46,832 nucleotides of DNA, taken from positions 1 through 46,832 of IMG/VR virus record IMGVR_UViG_3300046665_000308; one strand, given 5' to 3'. The notes below the pieces were generated by a model, which was not told the origin of the DNA, did no database searches, and saw only the letters and a list, made by a program, of their open reading frames with translations. Below, in pieces: positions 16,201 to 22,582 of this stretch. This DNA comes from a virus. The position numbers were made by a program, and so were the translations under genes. How positions within the stretch are numbered: position 1 is the first letter of the stretch; the number at the start of each line of letters is the position of its first letter.

Positions 16201-17222
16201 TGGGTATTTGTAACAACTGCTTGAGTGCTAATTACCTGTTGAGCAGCTGCTGCTCGGTCTGCCTGTAATGCTGTGTATTGTGCAAAAGTTTGTGCGGCTA
16301 ATTCTTTAGTTTTAGCAGCTACTGCCACACCTGAAGCATAAATTGCTGGTATATATGTTCCTAACCAATAAGCACCACCTACCATCATTGCAGAGGTTAA
16401 AACATCTAGGTTCCCCGCTAAAGTCTGAATAGAACCAGCTAATACCTGTGCCGCACCTGAACCCTTACCTGCCTCGCCTACAAATTTGGTAATTTCATTA
16501 TTTAAAACGGTTAGTGATTGACCAATTGTAAGATCAGTTTTTGAGAACAATTCATCAACTGACGCTTTTGCATTTGTTAGTGCTTTTACTAAAACATCAC
16601 TTGTAATTTTCCCTTCTTGGGCCATTGATCTAAGCTCACCAATGTTCACCCCCAAACCATTCGCAATGGCTTTTAAAAGACCCGGTGCTTGCTCAGCAAC
16701 CGAGTTAAATTCTTCACCTCTAAATACACCAGATGCTAATGCTTGCCCAAACTGCACAAGAGCAGCATCTGCTGAAGCGGCACTAGCTCCACTAATTGCA
16801 ACTGCCTTAGATACAGTGTCTGTTAGCTCGGCAGTTTTTGCCATGCTGATATTTAATGTTTTAGAGTTGTCTTGAAAGCGCTGGTATACCTGAATGACAC
16901 TATCCCAAGCTGAACGAGTATTTTGAGCAATACGGAAAGTATCTTCAGTTGCTTTATTTAACTCAATCTGACTGCTGGTTACTAACTTCAGACGGTTTTG
17001 AAGACCTGTATAAGTATCCATCTTAGAGATTGCTGCACTCACAGTAACCAAACCTGCCATGTATCCAGCAAGCTGACGTGTTGCTACAGACAACCCATCC
17101 ATTGATTTGGTTGCAAAGTCACCTTTACGCTCAATGCTATCCAATTCATTGCCTAGATTGCGCGCATTACGCTCTGCATTTTTAGCATCAATTACAATGA
17201 CGAGACGTGATTCTTGTGCCAT
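13281..17222 (-). CDS. Tape measure protein with lytic transglycosylase domain (lambda H position)
   Basis: The 1313-residue protein sets tail length and is injected with DNA. The N-terminus (RNLGNELDSIERKGDF, about 15-30) and the first 260 residues match the tape-measure N-terminal type. A glycine/alanine-rich hydrophobic stretch lies near 405-440 (LLGLLGGPVGIGITVASL). A transglycosylase SLT domain sits near 700-830, with catalytic Glu in MQESRGD, then GAQGLAQFMP and AYNAGPKNV; it would open the cell wall at entry. Long charged coiled-coil regions lie on both sides. It follows the immI-like module rather than the GT gene directly. Confidence 0.95.
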   Translation of the reverse strand: MAQESRLVIVIDAKNAERNARNLGNELDSIERKGDFATKSMDGLSVATRQLAGYMAGLVTVSAAISKMDTYTGLQNRLKLVTSSQIELNKATEDTFRIAQNTRSAWDSVIQVYQRFQDNSKTLNISMAKTAELTDTVSKAVAISGASAASADAALVQFGQALASGVFRGEEFNSVAEQAPGLLKAIANGLGVNIGELRSMAQEGKITSDVLVKALTNAKASVDELFSKTDLTIGQSLTVLNNEITKFVGEAGKGSGAAQVLAGSIQTLAGNLDVLTSAMMVGGAYWLGTYIPAIYASGVAVAAKTKELAAQTFAQYTALQADRAAAAQQVISTQAVVTNTQATLAAIAAEKALEVQRLKSQITEKGRTATLTRMAELKKIEAQVTRELAVAEGALASAQARSAAAGAASVGIGSRLLGLLGGPVGIGITVASLAAGYLLMRDNGDKANDMLEKQSRYAGMAADELMKLEGAQKRAAEGELTKQLSLQNAQLSKSQNEFLLLTQSISDNNKQSAEAYRIWAELKTGVIDVNQAFSKLNQLSFINADQINQLTDSKKKVDENSKAVKQTNSELNQVRSSGANAKAGFNDVSQGAKGAVQDVTELNKKLKDINKSLTDRKWDADFKSLLIGKYGKSAEEAELLLQTYRENQKKGVASVTDEQKKVIKGIVDQESALENLVNKDKERTKELQKQQKVLSVNAKVQALSNKYDISGKAAAAGIPQGLIEGMIMQESRGDTYRKGKLLTSPVGAQGLAQFMPGTAKQYGVDVKSEESSINGMIKYVSDLLKMFKGDVEKAVMAYNAGPKNVRTGKAYGFKETRNYLSNVKSFAAGKNGYSEGDITSKDFNKMLEDSAKMAEEQAKLRLQLENDVANEVTKIRNDLAKKLEDVDKANFTPERKAEIKAELQARADNDVAIAQQALKTKLDDFKQFNMTEEQLLKDNFDRKKFNAAHDIELSKDQRDEAIKYLDQQYQHEQGLIQLAREQRVLQAKQSYMHEIEYMKERYRLEREEIIKTTRDPVLQNQLLNASYRSEDFEVQGKRRNAWDNFRGLNGELSETNDFLQLDKSKESRSSVVEEAMKNNLITEEEGKSKLLDIEERYQRAKLDLQMSYGQQITGSVADMFKTMGGEQSKAYKIMFAAEQAFAIARSIMAIQTGIAEAAANPFPYNLAAMASVAASTASIVSNIQSVSGIFHGGKDYVPKEATYLLDKGERVVSPRQNQDLTNFLASQREMNQYNAINSNPTNGSATVLEPIVNVYVMEGQTADVTRNDDGSLDVRIRQIAGEVAEQTMVAGFNNPNSRINKAAKQNFNIAPKR

Positions 17223-17240
17223 CTTACTTTCCTCTAGGCA

Positions 17241-17266
17241 ATAAAAAACCCCGCAAATGCAGGGCT
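17241..17266 (-). terminator. Intrinsic terminator between the moron and the tape measure gene
   Basis: On the minus strand CCCTGC-ATTT-GCGGGG (one U-G pair) is followed by six T. It closes the transcript of the secreted-protein gene. Confidence 0.85.
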
Positions 17267-17284
17267 TTTCTTCAGTTTAGATAA

Positions 17285-17782
17285 TTAAAGGTTTGAAGTA
17301 TCTTGTTCAATTTTAGTGTTTGGGACATATCTAATAGACGTTCTAACAATAGAATTGGGAATATATGAGTGTGAAAGCTCAATTGTTGTTTCTTTAGTTT
17401 TCCATGAAACCCTATTTAATGACTTAAAAACTGGCTCACCATATTTCTGCGTTAATAGTCTATGCAACTCATTGAATTGTGATAGAGCAATAACTCTATT
17501 GTTTTGCTCATTACTAACTATATTGGTTTGAATTAAGTGATCTTTATCATCAAATATGAAATTAGCAGTATATGTTCCAGTTGAAATAGCTATACCATCA
17601 ATTTTCACCTTACCAACAGCATTAAGGTATTGAACTGGTGGGATCTCTATAGCCTTCCCTTTTTCAGCCTCAATAACTTGTGCTGGAGTCATTCCCCATT
17701 CAGTATTCCCATATGCATTACCTTTAGCAAAACTTGCTATTGGTAAAAGAATCATTGTTATAAGCAAAATAATCTTTTTCAT
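17285..17782 (-). CDS. Secreted periplasmic protein, moron candidate (165 aa)
   Basis: A Sec signal peptide is clear: MKKIILLITMILLPIASFA-KG, with cleavage after residue 19. The mature part (about 145 aa) has NTEWGMTPAQVIEAEKGKA and a beta-rich body, resembling bacterial periplasmic proteins of unknown role rather than virion parts. Terminator-like hairpins flank it on both sides (17785-17810 and 17241-17266). The ribosome-binding site GAGGG lies inside the upstream hairpin, 7 bases from the ATG, so translation may be gated. A lysogenic-conversion gene is the best guess. Confidence 0.75.
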   Translation of the reverse strand: MKKIILLITMILLPIASFAKGNAYGNTEWGMTPAQVIEAEKGKAIEIPPVQYLNAVGKVKIDGIAISTGTYTANFIFDDKDHLIQTNIVSNEQNNRVIALSQFNELHRLLTQKYGEPVFKSLNRVSWKTKETTIELSHSYIPNSIVRTSIRYVPNTKIEQDTSNL

Positions 17783-17784
17783 AA

Positions 17785-17810
17785 AAATACCCTCATATTT
17801 GAGGGTATTT
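17785..17810 (-). promoter_or_regulatory. Perfect hairpin hiding the ribosome-binding site of the moron
   Basis: AAATACCCTCA (17785-17795) and TGAGGGTATTT (17800-17810) form an 11-bp perfect stem with a 4-base loop. On the minus strand the 3' arm contains GAGGG, 7 bases before the ATG at 17782, and ends in TATTTTTAT. It can act as a terminator of the ORF6N operon, and in read-through RNA it would block the ribosome-binding site. Confidence 0.7.
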
Positions 17811-17833
17811 ATAGCATAGGTTTTGTTATATGG

Positions 17834-18631
17834 TTAAGCGGCAAAGTAGTCAGTTAGATTAATTCCATATACTGCTTTCCATGCATCTTTATGGTAAATC
17901 TTTACAGACCCATAATTAGCATCAGCAATGTCTTTAATCTTCTTACCATTTTCCGTGCACCATTTTTTCAATTCACGCCACTTAAATGATTTACCAGTTT
18001 TACTTTCAACCGCTTTAATTGATGCATAGTTCCTAGATTCACCAATCTGCTCTTTCAACTTCTCAGCTTGACGACTCTTAACAGAAGCAGTTGCCATTGC
18101 TGTAGCCGTTTTCTTGTCACTAATTTCAGCTTTTGTTGCAATTGCATGATCTCTCTCACGTGCAATCAATTCTTTTTGCTCTACACTCGCAACGAATGCT
18201 TTAAGAGCTTCAAGATATGTTTGCGGCATGAGTTCGTTAATGCCAGTGTTTGTAGATGCTTCCTTCTTATTAAAGTAGCAATCTTCCAACTGCTCGAAAA
18301 CTTCCCATGCTTGCTCGGTATCAAGAATCTTAGCGTGACGTGCTGCACCACGTTCTGTCCAAAGCATAAGACGAGCTGTTTTCTTTGGAACATAGTGACT
18401 GTCAGTCACCATGTCCTTAAATTCCTTTAATTCAGCGCCTTCAAGTTTGAAATAATGCTTGCCCTCAATAAATCGTTCACTATTTCGTGAAAAGTTCTGC
18501 TTAATATTAACTGGCTCTGTTCCATACAGATCAGCCAATTGCTCTGTTAATACAACAGGCATTGACTTGTATTCAATAATTGCTGTTTGCTTGTTGGCAA
18601 CTTCCACTAGTTGATTAACTGCTGCATTCAT
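17834..18631 (-). CDS. ORF6N-domain antirepressor-family protein
   Basis: The N-terminal part (about 15-115) is an ORF6N/KilA-N type domain: YKSMPVVLTEQLADLYGT, IKQNFSRNSERFIEGKHYF, and LMLWTERGAARHAKIL. The middle is a charged helical region (about 150-200) and the C-terminus looks like a small domain (FKWRELKKWCTENGKK), as in Ant-type proteins. Such proteins bind and inactivate phage repressors. It is the last gene of the operon below the Arc-like gene and overlaps the gene before it by 4 bp. In the P22 immI comparison it takes the antirepressor role. Confidence 0.85.
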   Translation of the reverse strand: MNAAVNQLVEVANKQTAIIEYKSMPVVLTEQLADLYGTEPVNIKQNFSRNSERFIEGKHYFKLEGAELKEFKDMVTDSHYVPKKTARLMLWTERGAARHAKILDTEQAWEVFEQLEDCYFNKKEASTNTGINELMPQTYLEALKAFVASVEQKELIARERDHAIATKAEISDKKTATAMATASVKSRQAEKLKEQIGESRNYASIKAVESKTGKSFKWRELKKWCTENGKKIKDIADANYGSVKIYHKDAWKAVYGINLTDYFAA

Positions 18632-19014
18632 GACATTAGCCCTCCATTTACCGAAGCAATTTTGATTTTTCTACTTTCAGCTAGTAGAACCTCAGCATCT
18701 TCTTTCAGTTTGCAAACTGCATTAGCTTGCACACCGAGTGAATGGATTAGCCAACCAATATCATTAATGGCTTCAATACGAACTTCATCAGTTACATGAG
18801 CAAGCAGTTCACCTATTGCACTAATACCCATTAATATTGGTGTATTTGCGTTCTCAGCAGCTTTACTCACATTTTCTAGAAAGTCCTCTTCTTCATTTGT
18901 CGCTGCAACTTTTTTACAAGCCACTTTTTCAAATAAAGCGTCTGGTGTTTGAGTGATTAGGTCTAGAAGGTCTGGAACCTTGTCACTTTTAAATTGGAAT
19001 GGTATAGTACCCAT
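18628..19014 (-). CDS. Hypothetical protein in the first Ant-operon position (128 aa)
   Basis: A helical soluble protein with two Cys in the centre and C-terminal half (CKK, VCKL). I recognise no family. It is first in a two-gene unit with the ORF6N gene (4-bp overlap), with AGAGGAC before the ATG. That ribosome-binding site lies exactly opposite the predicted antisense RNA 19015-19078, so its translation, and by coupling that of the ORF6N gene, may be the target of the RNA. Confidence 0.72.
   Translation of the reverse strand: MGTIPFQFKSDKVPDLLDLITQTPDALFEKVACKKVAATNEEEDFLENVSKAAENANTPILMGISAIGELLAHVTDEVRIEAINDIGWLIHSLGVQANAVCKLKEDAEVLLAESRKIKIASVNGGLMS
18980..19008 (+). promoter_or_regulatory. 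Strong plus-strand promoter of a sar-like antisense RNA
   Basis: TTGTCA (18980-18985), 17 bp, TATAGT (19003-19008), with TGG directly before the -10 (extended -10). Both hexamers match the sigma70 consensus at 5 of 6. It lies inside the start of the minus-strand gene 18628-19014 and points against it. Confidence 0.7.
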
Positions 19015-19078
19015 AGTTTATAGTCCTCTGTGACACAACTGAACCTTGTTTAATCTTGGCGGATGGCAAGGTTTTTTT
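19015..19078 (+). ncRNA. Predicted sar-like antisense RNA between Arc-like and Ant operon genes
   Basis: The RNA would start near 19015, just outside the start codon of the minus gene at 19014, cover that gene's ribosome-binding site (AGAGGAC, near 19026-19033), and end at a terminator: CCTTG (19044-19048), an 18-base spacer, CAAGG (19067-19071), then seven T. At about 64 bases it is close to P22 sar (68-69), which lies between arc and ant and represses ant translation. Promoter, size, place and target all fit; transcription is not shown. Confidence 0.6.
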
Positions 19079-19092
19079 GTGCCTGTTAAATT

Positions 19093-19257
19093 TCATGCTT
19101 TCGCACTCTCTTTGGTTTGTAAAAATTGTTTAATCGCTTGATTGATTAAATAATTAAGCGATCTATCTTCTTCTCGCCCTCTTTGTTTTAAAGCCTCATG
19201 ATCCTTAGCATCTAAGAATCTTAATTTATATTGCTGACCTTTCTGATTAATACTCAT
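19093..19257 (-). CDS. Arc-like ribbon-helix-helix repressor (54 aa)
   Basis: A 54-codon frame encodes MSINQKGQQYKLRFLDAKDH, then HEALKQRGREEDRSLNYLINQAI. This is the Arc/Mnt layout: a short beta strand (QYKLRF), helix A (DHEALKQRGREE) and helix B (SLNYLINQAIKQFL). AGGAGG lies before the ATG. It reads away from the plus gene 19375-19776, which belongs to the same family, and its promoter lies in their shared operator. In P22 Arc is cotranscribed with ant and limits it; the same order holds here. Confidence 0.82.
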   Translation of the reverse strand: MSINQKGQQYKLRFLDAKDHEALKQRGREEDRSLNYLINQAIKQFLQTKESAKA

Positions 19258-19278
19258 GCTTCCTCCATAACATCATTT

Positions 19279-19339
19279 AGGTACGTTTATAATGTACCTC
19301 TTTTATGTCATTGTCAACATCAAAGAGGTACTTTATGAT
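19279..19339. promoter_or_regulatory. Face-to-face overlapping promoters and operator of the Arc/Mnt-like pair
   Basis: Leftward promoter: TTGACA on the minus strand (19312-19317), 17 bp, CATTAT (19289-19294). Rightward: TTGTCA (19311-19316), 17 bp, TATGAT (19334-19339). The two -35 boxes share the same bases, so only one promoter can be used at a time. GTACCTCTTT (19294-19303) and AAAGAGGTAC (19322-19331) form a perfect 10-bp inverted repeat; another AGGTAC lies at 19279-19284. Each promoter holds half-sites, as expected for RHH dimers. Confidence 0.75.
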
Positions 19340-19374
19340 GAGTATGTTATTTTTGCGGTATATGGTTTATTTCA

Positions 19375-19776
19375 ATGAGTGAGAATCAAAAAGACCCTCA
19401 ATATAAGTTGCGTTGGAATGAAGAATTACGTGACAAAGTTATGAACTCAGCAAAAGAAAATAACAGATCAATAAATCAGGAAATCATTGCTCGTCTAGAA
19501 GAGAGCTTAGACCCAAAAGAAAAAATCGATATCAGCAATAAAGTTCATGTTACTCTTTTTATTGATCATGATATTGATGCTCCATATGGTATAGGGTTTG
19601 GTGAGTCACATTTGTATTTACAATTTGAGCCAAACAGAATCCCTGTTAAAGGGGATCTCCTAGAAGTTGATACGATGGAGGGTGGTTCAGTCATGCTTGA
19701 AGTCGCTAAAAGAATTATCAACACGCAATCTAGCAATTATTATCAAGTAATACTCAAAATGACTAAACCCCAATAA
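19375..19776 (+). CDS. Arc/Mnt-like DNA-binding protein with extra C-terminal domain (133 aa)
   Basis: The N-terminus (about 8-47: DPQYKLRWNEELRDKVMNSA, NRSINQEIIARLEESL) is an Arc-type ribbon-helix-helix. The C-terminal half (from about 55) is a beta-rich domain of unknown role (IDHDIDAPYGIGFGESHLYL). It is the only plus-strand gene between umuC and cI, so it can be expressed in the lysogen, like Mnt in P22. It ends at a bidirectional terminator that it shares with the convergent GT gene. Confidence 0.85.
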   Translation: MSENQKDPQYKLRWNEELRDKVMNSAKENNRSINQEIIARLEESLDPKEKIDISNKVHVTLFIDHDIDAPYGIGFGESHLYLQFEPNRIPVKGDLLEVDTMEGGSVMLEVAKRIINTQSSNYYQVILKMTKPQ

Positions 19777-19800
19777 AAAAGCACCTTACAGTGCTTTTTT
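19775..19800. terminator. Bidirectional intrinsic terminator
   Basis: AAAAAAGCAC (19775-19784), CTTACA, GTGCTTTTTT (19791-19800): a perfect 10-bp palindrome with A- and T-tracts on either side. It ends both the plus RHH gene and the minus GT gene, whose stop codon (19786-19788) lies within it. Confidence 0.9.
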
Positions 19801-20555
19801 TGTCGCCTTCTTATGCGCCTCATCTAAGAACATATCGTCGAGTGTAAAGATACAGTCATTAAATATGTAGCGCTCAACGGGTAGTTCGTATTGCTCAACA
19901 TAAGCATTAATTGAAGCAATATCTAACGCCAGAGGAACGCCTTGTTCATAGCGTCTAGATCTTGCAATTGTGTTGTATGCAGAAAGTATGGCGTTTGCTA
20001 CATAGGAATAGTCTGGCGCATCAGGCAGCTTTACACCGAGGGCTTCTCTTTGCTTTTTTTCGTGCTCCGTGAGCCCCGCGTATTTGTTCGCGTAGGTGTA
20101 GAGGGTTGTGACTTTCCCACAACATCATCTCGATATTGATTGGCTTCAGATTGGATCTTTTCAGATTCAGTACGGATAAATGACCAGATTGAAACGCCTA
20201 AATCACCCATATTTAGCAACTTGAAAGCATTCTCACCATTGAACGTGGGTTCTGTTTTAACTAGATCACCTTCAGGATCTTCTTCAACAAAAACTACCCC
20301 CTTCCAATCTTCAATTAGATGCGATGCTACTGCTTCTAAAACCAATTCATGAAAGAGTTTATCTTCTGCTGTAGCCTTTGTTACATCAAAACCTTTAGCA
20401 GAAATTTGATTGTTTGCTCGTTCAAGTGCTACTTGGTAAGGCTTATATCCAATGCCTCGGATCTTGAACTCAGCAAGCACATTACCTTCTTTATCTTTAT
20501 ATCCGCGCCACAAACTGACGTCTTTATTTCTTTGAATATTGACTTCAAGAGCCAT
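19786..20555 (-). CDS. Tail assembly chaperone GT, made by programmed -1 frameshift
   Basis: Ribosomes that slip at 20112-20118 leave the G frame after residue 148 (VVGK) and continue in an open frame of 108 codons (VTTLYTYANKYAGLTEHEK... to KKATKKAL), giving about 256 residues. The slippery site reads GTG GGA AAG in the G frame, so the heptamer is G GGA AAG, the site used in lambda G-GT. In lambda G and GT keep tape measure and tube protein together during tail assembly. The T part shows the usual NKYAGLT-type start. Confidence 0.88.
20031..20555 (-). CDS. Tail assembly chaperone G (lambda G-like)
   Basis: The unshifted product, 174 aa, follows the tail tube gene and precedes the tape measure as in lambda. 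It starts with a beta/alpha region (MALEVNIQRNKDVSLWRG) and ends with a low-complexity Ser/Thr/Arg/Lys tail (TPTRTNTRGSRSTKKSKEK) read from bases that encode the T domain in the other frame. The odd tail composition is explained by that double use. GGAG lies before the ATG. Confidence 0.85.
   Translation of the reverse strand: MALEVNIQRNKDVSLWRGYKDKEGNVLAEFKIRGIGYKPYQVALERANNQISAKGFDVTKATAEDKLFHELVLEAVASHLIEDWKGVVFVEEDPEGDLVKTEPTFNGENAFKLLNMGDLGVSIWSFIRTESEKIQSEANQYRDDVVGKSQPSTPTRTNTRGSRSTKKSKEKPSV
20112..20118 (-). other. -1 ribosomal frameshift site GGGAAAG
   Basis: On the minus strand the heptamer GGGAAAG is in register (GTG GGA AAG) with the G frame. Frame arithmetic confirms that a slip of one base back enters the T frame that ends at 19786-19788 with no stop in between. 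Confidence 0.88.
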
Positions 20556-20565
20556 GTTATTTCTC

Positions 20566-20593
20566 CAAAAAAGAAGGCAGCAATTAAGCTGCC
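20566..20593 (-). terminator. Intrinsic terminator between tail tube and G genes
   Basis: On the minus strand GGCAGC-TTAATT-GCTGCC is followed by TTCTTTTTT. It would reduce G/GT relative to tube protein unless antiterminated. Confidence 0.8.
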
Positions 20594-20602
20594 AAATCAG
20601 TA

Positions 20603-21532
20603 TTAAGGCGTTACCGGTGCAATTACACGGGTAATAATCGGTGACACACGAATATGGTTGTAGTTGATATCGATAGTAATCGTATCTTCACCGCCACCAT
20701 CCGGATGATTAGCTTCCGCCACTTCCAATTGTGGGAACTGGAAGGCATAACCGTTACCAGCATCATCTTCAATAGAGAATTCTAAAGGCATCGTGTCACG
20801 AGATTTGATGAAGTCGATATAAGCTGCGGATTGAGCCGAGAACATGTATTGAGTGTTAACAGTTACATCTACGATCTTTTCCAGATACAGAGTAGCAGTG
20901 AGCTTCTGAGAGCCAATACAGCGGATTGCTTCCATATTGTTGTTGATAGTCAATTCAAGCGACTGCATACAAGCAGTACCCACCACAGTTTCACCATTAA
21001 CTTTGAGGTCACCAACGTTAAGAGCTGAAACAAGGACTAATTCAGGTACTGGTAAAGGTGAAGTTACAGGGTTTGTAGTAGTTCGCTCAAATAGAGTACC
21101 CATCAAGCCAAATGTAGCTGTGATTTTTCCTGTAGTGGCAATCGACATAGTAAATTCATTGAAGCGCACACCTCGGTAAATAAATACCTGATTAATGTCT
21201 TCATATACTTTGACGAAGGTAAATGTCTTTCGAACGTTGCCGCCAAAGTTAAGAACATCACTGGCCCAGTTGTTCATTGCAACTGCTGACAAGAAGTCAT
21301 CGAACAGTCCAATTGATAGCTCTACTTCAAGAGAACCAATAATTTCTGCTTCAGTAGCCATACCACCTTGGCGGAAACGATTATCTGCCACGCTGCTTGA
21401 AGCTTCAGTAGTGACATTTTCAGTTAAACCATCAGTGACACGACGAACAGTTTTCCAAACAGGTGTAGTTGGTAATACTTCGGGGGTTTGCTCTTCAGCA
21501 TAGTAAAGACGGATCTTTGCACCACTCGACAT
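20603..21532 (-). CDS. Major tail (tube) protein, lambda V position
   Basis: 309 aa, beta-rich, with the segments SLEVELSIGLFDDFLSA and GKITATFGLMGTLFER typical of phage tail tube proteins of siphoviruses (TTP_13-like). A repeated strand pattern suggests the tube fold plus a C-terminal Ig-like or decoration part (from about 160). Its place directly before the G/GT pair supports the call. It stands between two terminators, so it is its own strongly bounded cistron. Confidence 0.88.
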   Translation of the reverse strand: MSSGAKIRLYYAEEQTPEVLPTTPVWKTVRRVTDGLTENVTTEASSSVADNRFRQGGMATEAEIIGSLEVELSIGLFDDFLSAVAMNNWASDVLNFGGNVRKTFTFVKVYEDINQVFIYRGVRFNEFTMSIATTGKITATFGLMGTLFERTTTNPVTSPLPVPELVLVSALNVGDLKVNGETVVGTACMQSLELTINNNMEAIRCIGSQKLTATLYLEKIVDVTVNTQYMFSAQSAAYIDFIKSRDTMPLEFSIEDDAGNGYAFQFPQLEVAEANHPDGGGEDTITIDINYNHIRVSPIITRVIAPVTP

Positions 21533-21557
21533 GGTTGTCTCCTTGATTTTCGGGCAT

Positions 21558-21582
21558 TAAAAAGCCCTCGAATTGAGGGCAT
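21558..21582 (-). terminator. Intrinsic terminator upstream of the tail tube gene
   Basis: On the minus strand GCCCTC-AATTC-GAGGGC is followed by TTTTTAA, after gene 21604-21903. Confidence 0.8.
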
Positions 21583-21603
21583 TGGATTTAGATAAACTTT
21601 TGT

Positions 21604-21903
21604 CTAAGTTAATTTTGAAATTGAAATTATGATCGAGAGAAAGAATAAGAAGCCCAATGCAATTGACATTTTTAGCCAGAAGTTATTTGGCTTTATCTCT
21701 TTTTTAAGTCTTGAAATTTCAATATCTTTTTTAAATATTTGCCATTCAAGATGATGTATCTCGACATCTCTTTTACTTATTGCACACCAGTTACTTAGCA
21801 TTTGATCTGATTCTCTTTTCAGAGAATTTCTTAACAACACAATTAATTCTTTTTTCTTGAATTTTTGGAATTTATCTTCGGAATTGCATTCATTATTTTT
21901 CAT
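21604..21903 (-). CDS. Small C-terminally anchored membrane protein (99 aa)
   Basis: The long frame could start upstream, but ATG 21903 is one base after the Rha stop and is the likely start. The protein is charged and coiled-coil-like for about 75 residues (KFKKKELIVLLRNSLKRESD, EIHHLEWQIFKKDIEISRLKK) and ends in one membrane helix (FWLKMSIALGFLFFLSIIISI). It is coupled to Rha and ends before a terminator. Function unknown; such accessory genes can be superinfection-exclusion factors, but nothing specific supports it here. Confidence 0.65.
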   Translation of the reverse strand: MKNNECNSEDKFQKFKKKELIVLLRNSLKRESDQMLSNWCAISKRDVEIHHLEWQIFKKDIEISRLKKEIKPNNFWLKMSIALGFLFFLSIIISISKLT

Positions 21904-21904
21904 T

Positions 21905-22462
21905 TCAAATGCCCTCACTTTCAAATAGACATGGCTGAATTTGTCGATCAACATTAGCAATAGCTGTTGTCAGGCAATCTCGTTGCTTTTTCCAAGCAGC
22001 TAGACCTTTACCACACGAACTAGCTATTTCTTTCTCACAATCAAGTTTTGCAGTTAATGCTTCACGCTGCTGAATCAAAGCAAAGTAGTCTGTTTGTAAT
22101 AGTGTTCTTGCTTCAAAGAATGATTTTACTAACGCTTTTTTGAAATCGATTACGCGTGGACTGTTACGCATCAATGTCATTAAGAAATATGCTTGCTGTT
22201 CATTTAGAATTGCATAACGAGTGTGGCGACCTTGATTTGAATTTCGGACATCAAATCCAGAATTCGCCATTTCAAATGCGGAATTCGATGATTCAAATCT
22301 GACCCTTCCAAACTCCTGAATATCAGGTAGATAAGTTCGAACCAGTTGGATAACAGACTTATGTGTTAATCCTAGACCTAGTGCAATTTGTAGAGTGGTC
22401 GTTGTTGGTTCGCCTTTTTGAACATCAACTAATTTAGTTACAGGATTAAATTTCGCATTCAT
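21905..22462 (-). CDS. Rha-family phage regulatory protein
   Basis: 185 aa from ATG 22462 (TAAGGAG before it); an upstream in-frame start at 22516 lacks a good site. The N-terminal domain (TTLQIALGLGLTHKSVIQLVRTYLPDIQEFG) and RHTRYAILNEQQAYFLMTLMRNSPRVIDFKKALVKSFFEAR match the pRha family. Some Rha proteins interfere with growth in hosts lacking IHF, and related domains occur in antirepressors. It is the second antirepressor-type gene in the late operon, inside the U-V interval. Confidence 0.87.
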   Translation of the reverse strand: MNAKFNPVTKLVDVQKGEPTTTTLQIALGLGLTHKSVIQLVRTYLPDIQEFGRVRFESSNSAFEMANSGFDVRNSNQGRHTRYAILNEQQAYFLMTLMRNSPRVIDFKKALVKSFFEARTLLQTDYFALIQQREALTAKLDCEKEIASSCGKGLAAWKKQRDCLTTAIANVDRQIQPCLFESEGI

Positions 22463-22523
22463 AGTTTTACTCCTTAGAGTTGTGTTGAGCCTGAATGGAG
22501 AATGCAAATAAAACACTCAGACA

Positions 22524-22551
22524 TAAAAAAACCTGCCACTAAGGACAGGTT
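22524..22551 (-). terminator. Intrinsic terminator upstream of rha
   Basis: On the minus strand ACCTGTCC and GGCAGGT form an imperfect stem followed by seven T, between gene 22583-22804 and rha. Confidence 0.78.
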
Positions 22552-22582
22552 CGTTTAAAAGTTAATTAGGTTTGTTGTGTGA

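Noticed and set aside
15880-16224. 114-codon plus-strand ORF in the tape measure gene
   Set aside because: Antisense to Ala-rich helical codons, which often produce long open frames by composition.
20051-20063. A7 tract (AAAAAAA on the minus strand) as the frameshift site
   Set aside because: A slip here would also enter the T frame, but GGGAAAG at 20112 is the known lambda-type heptamer, lies in correct register, and gives the full NKYAGLT start of the T domain.
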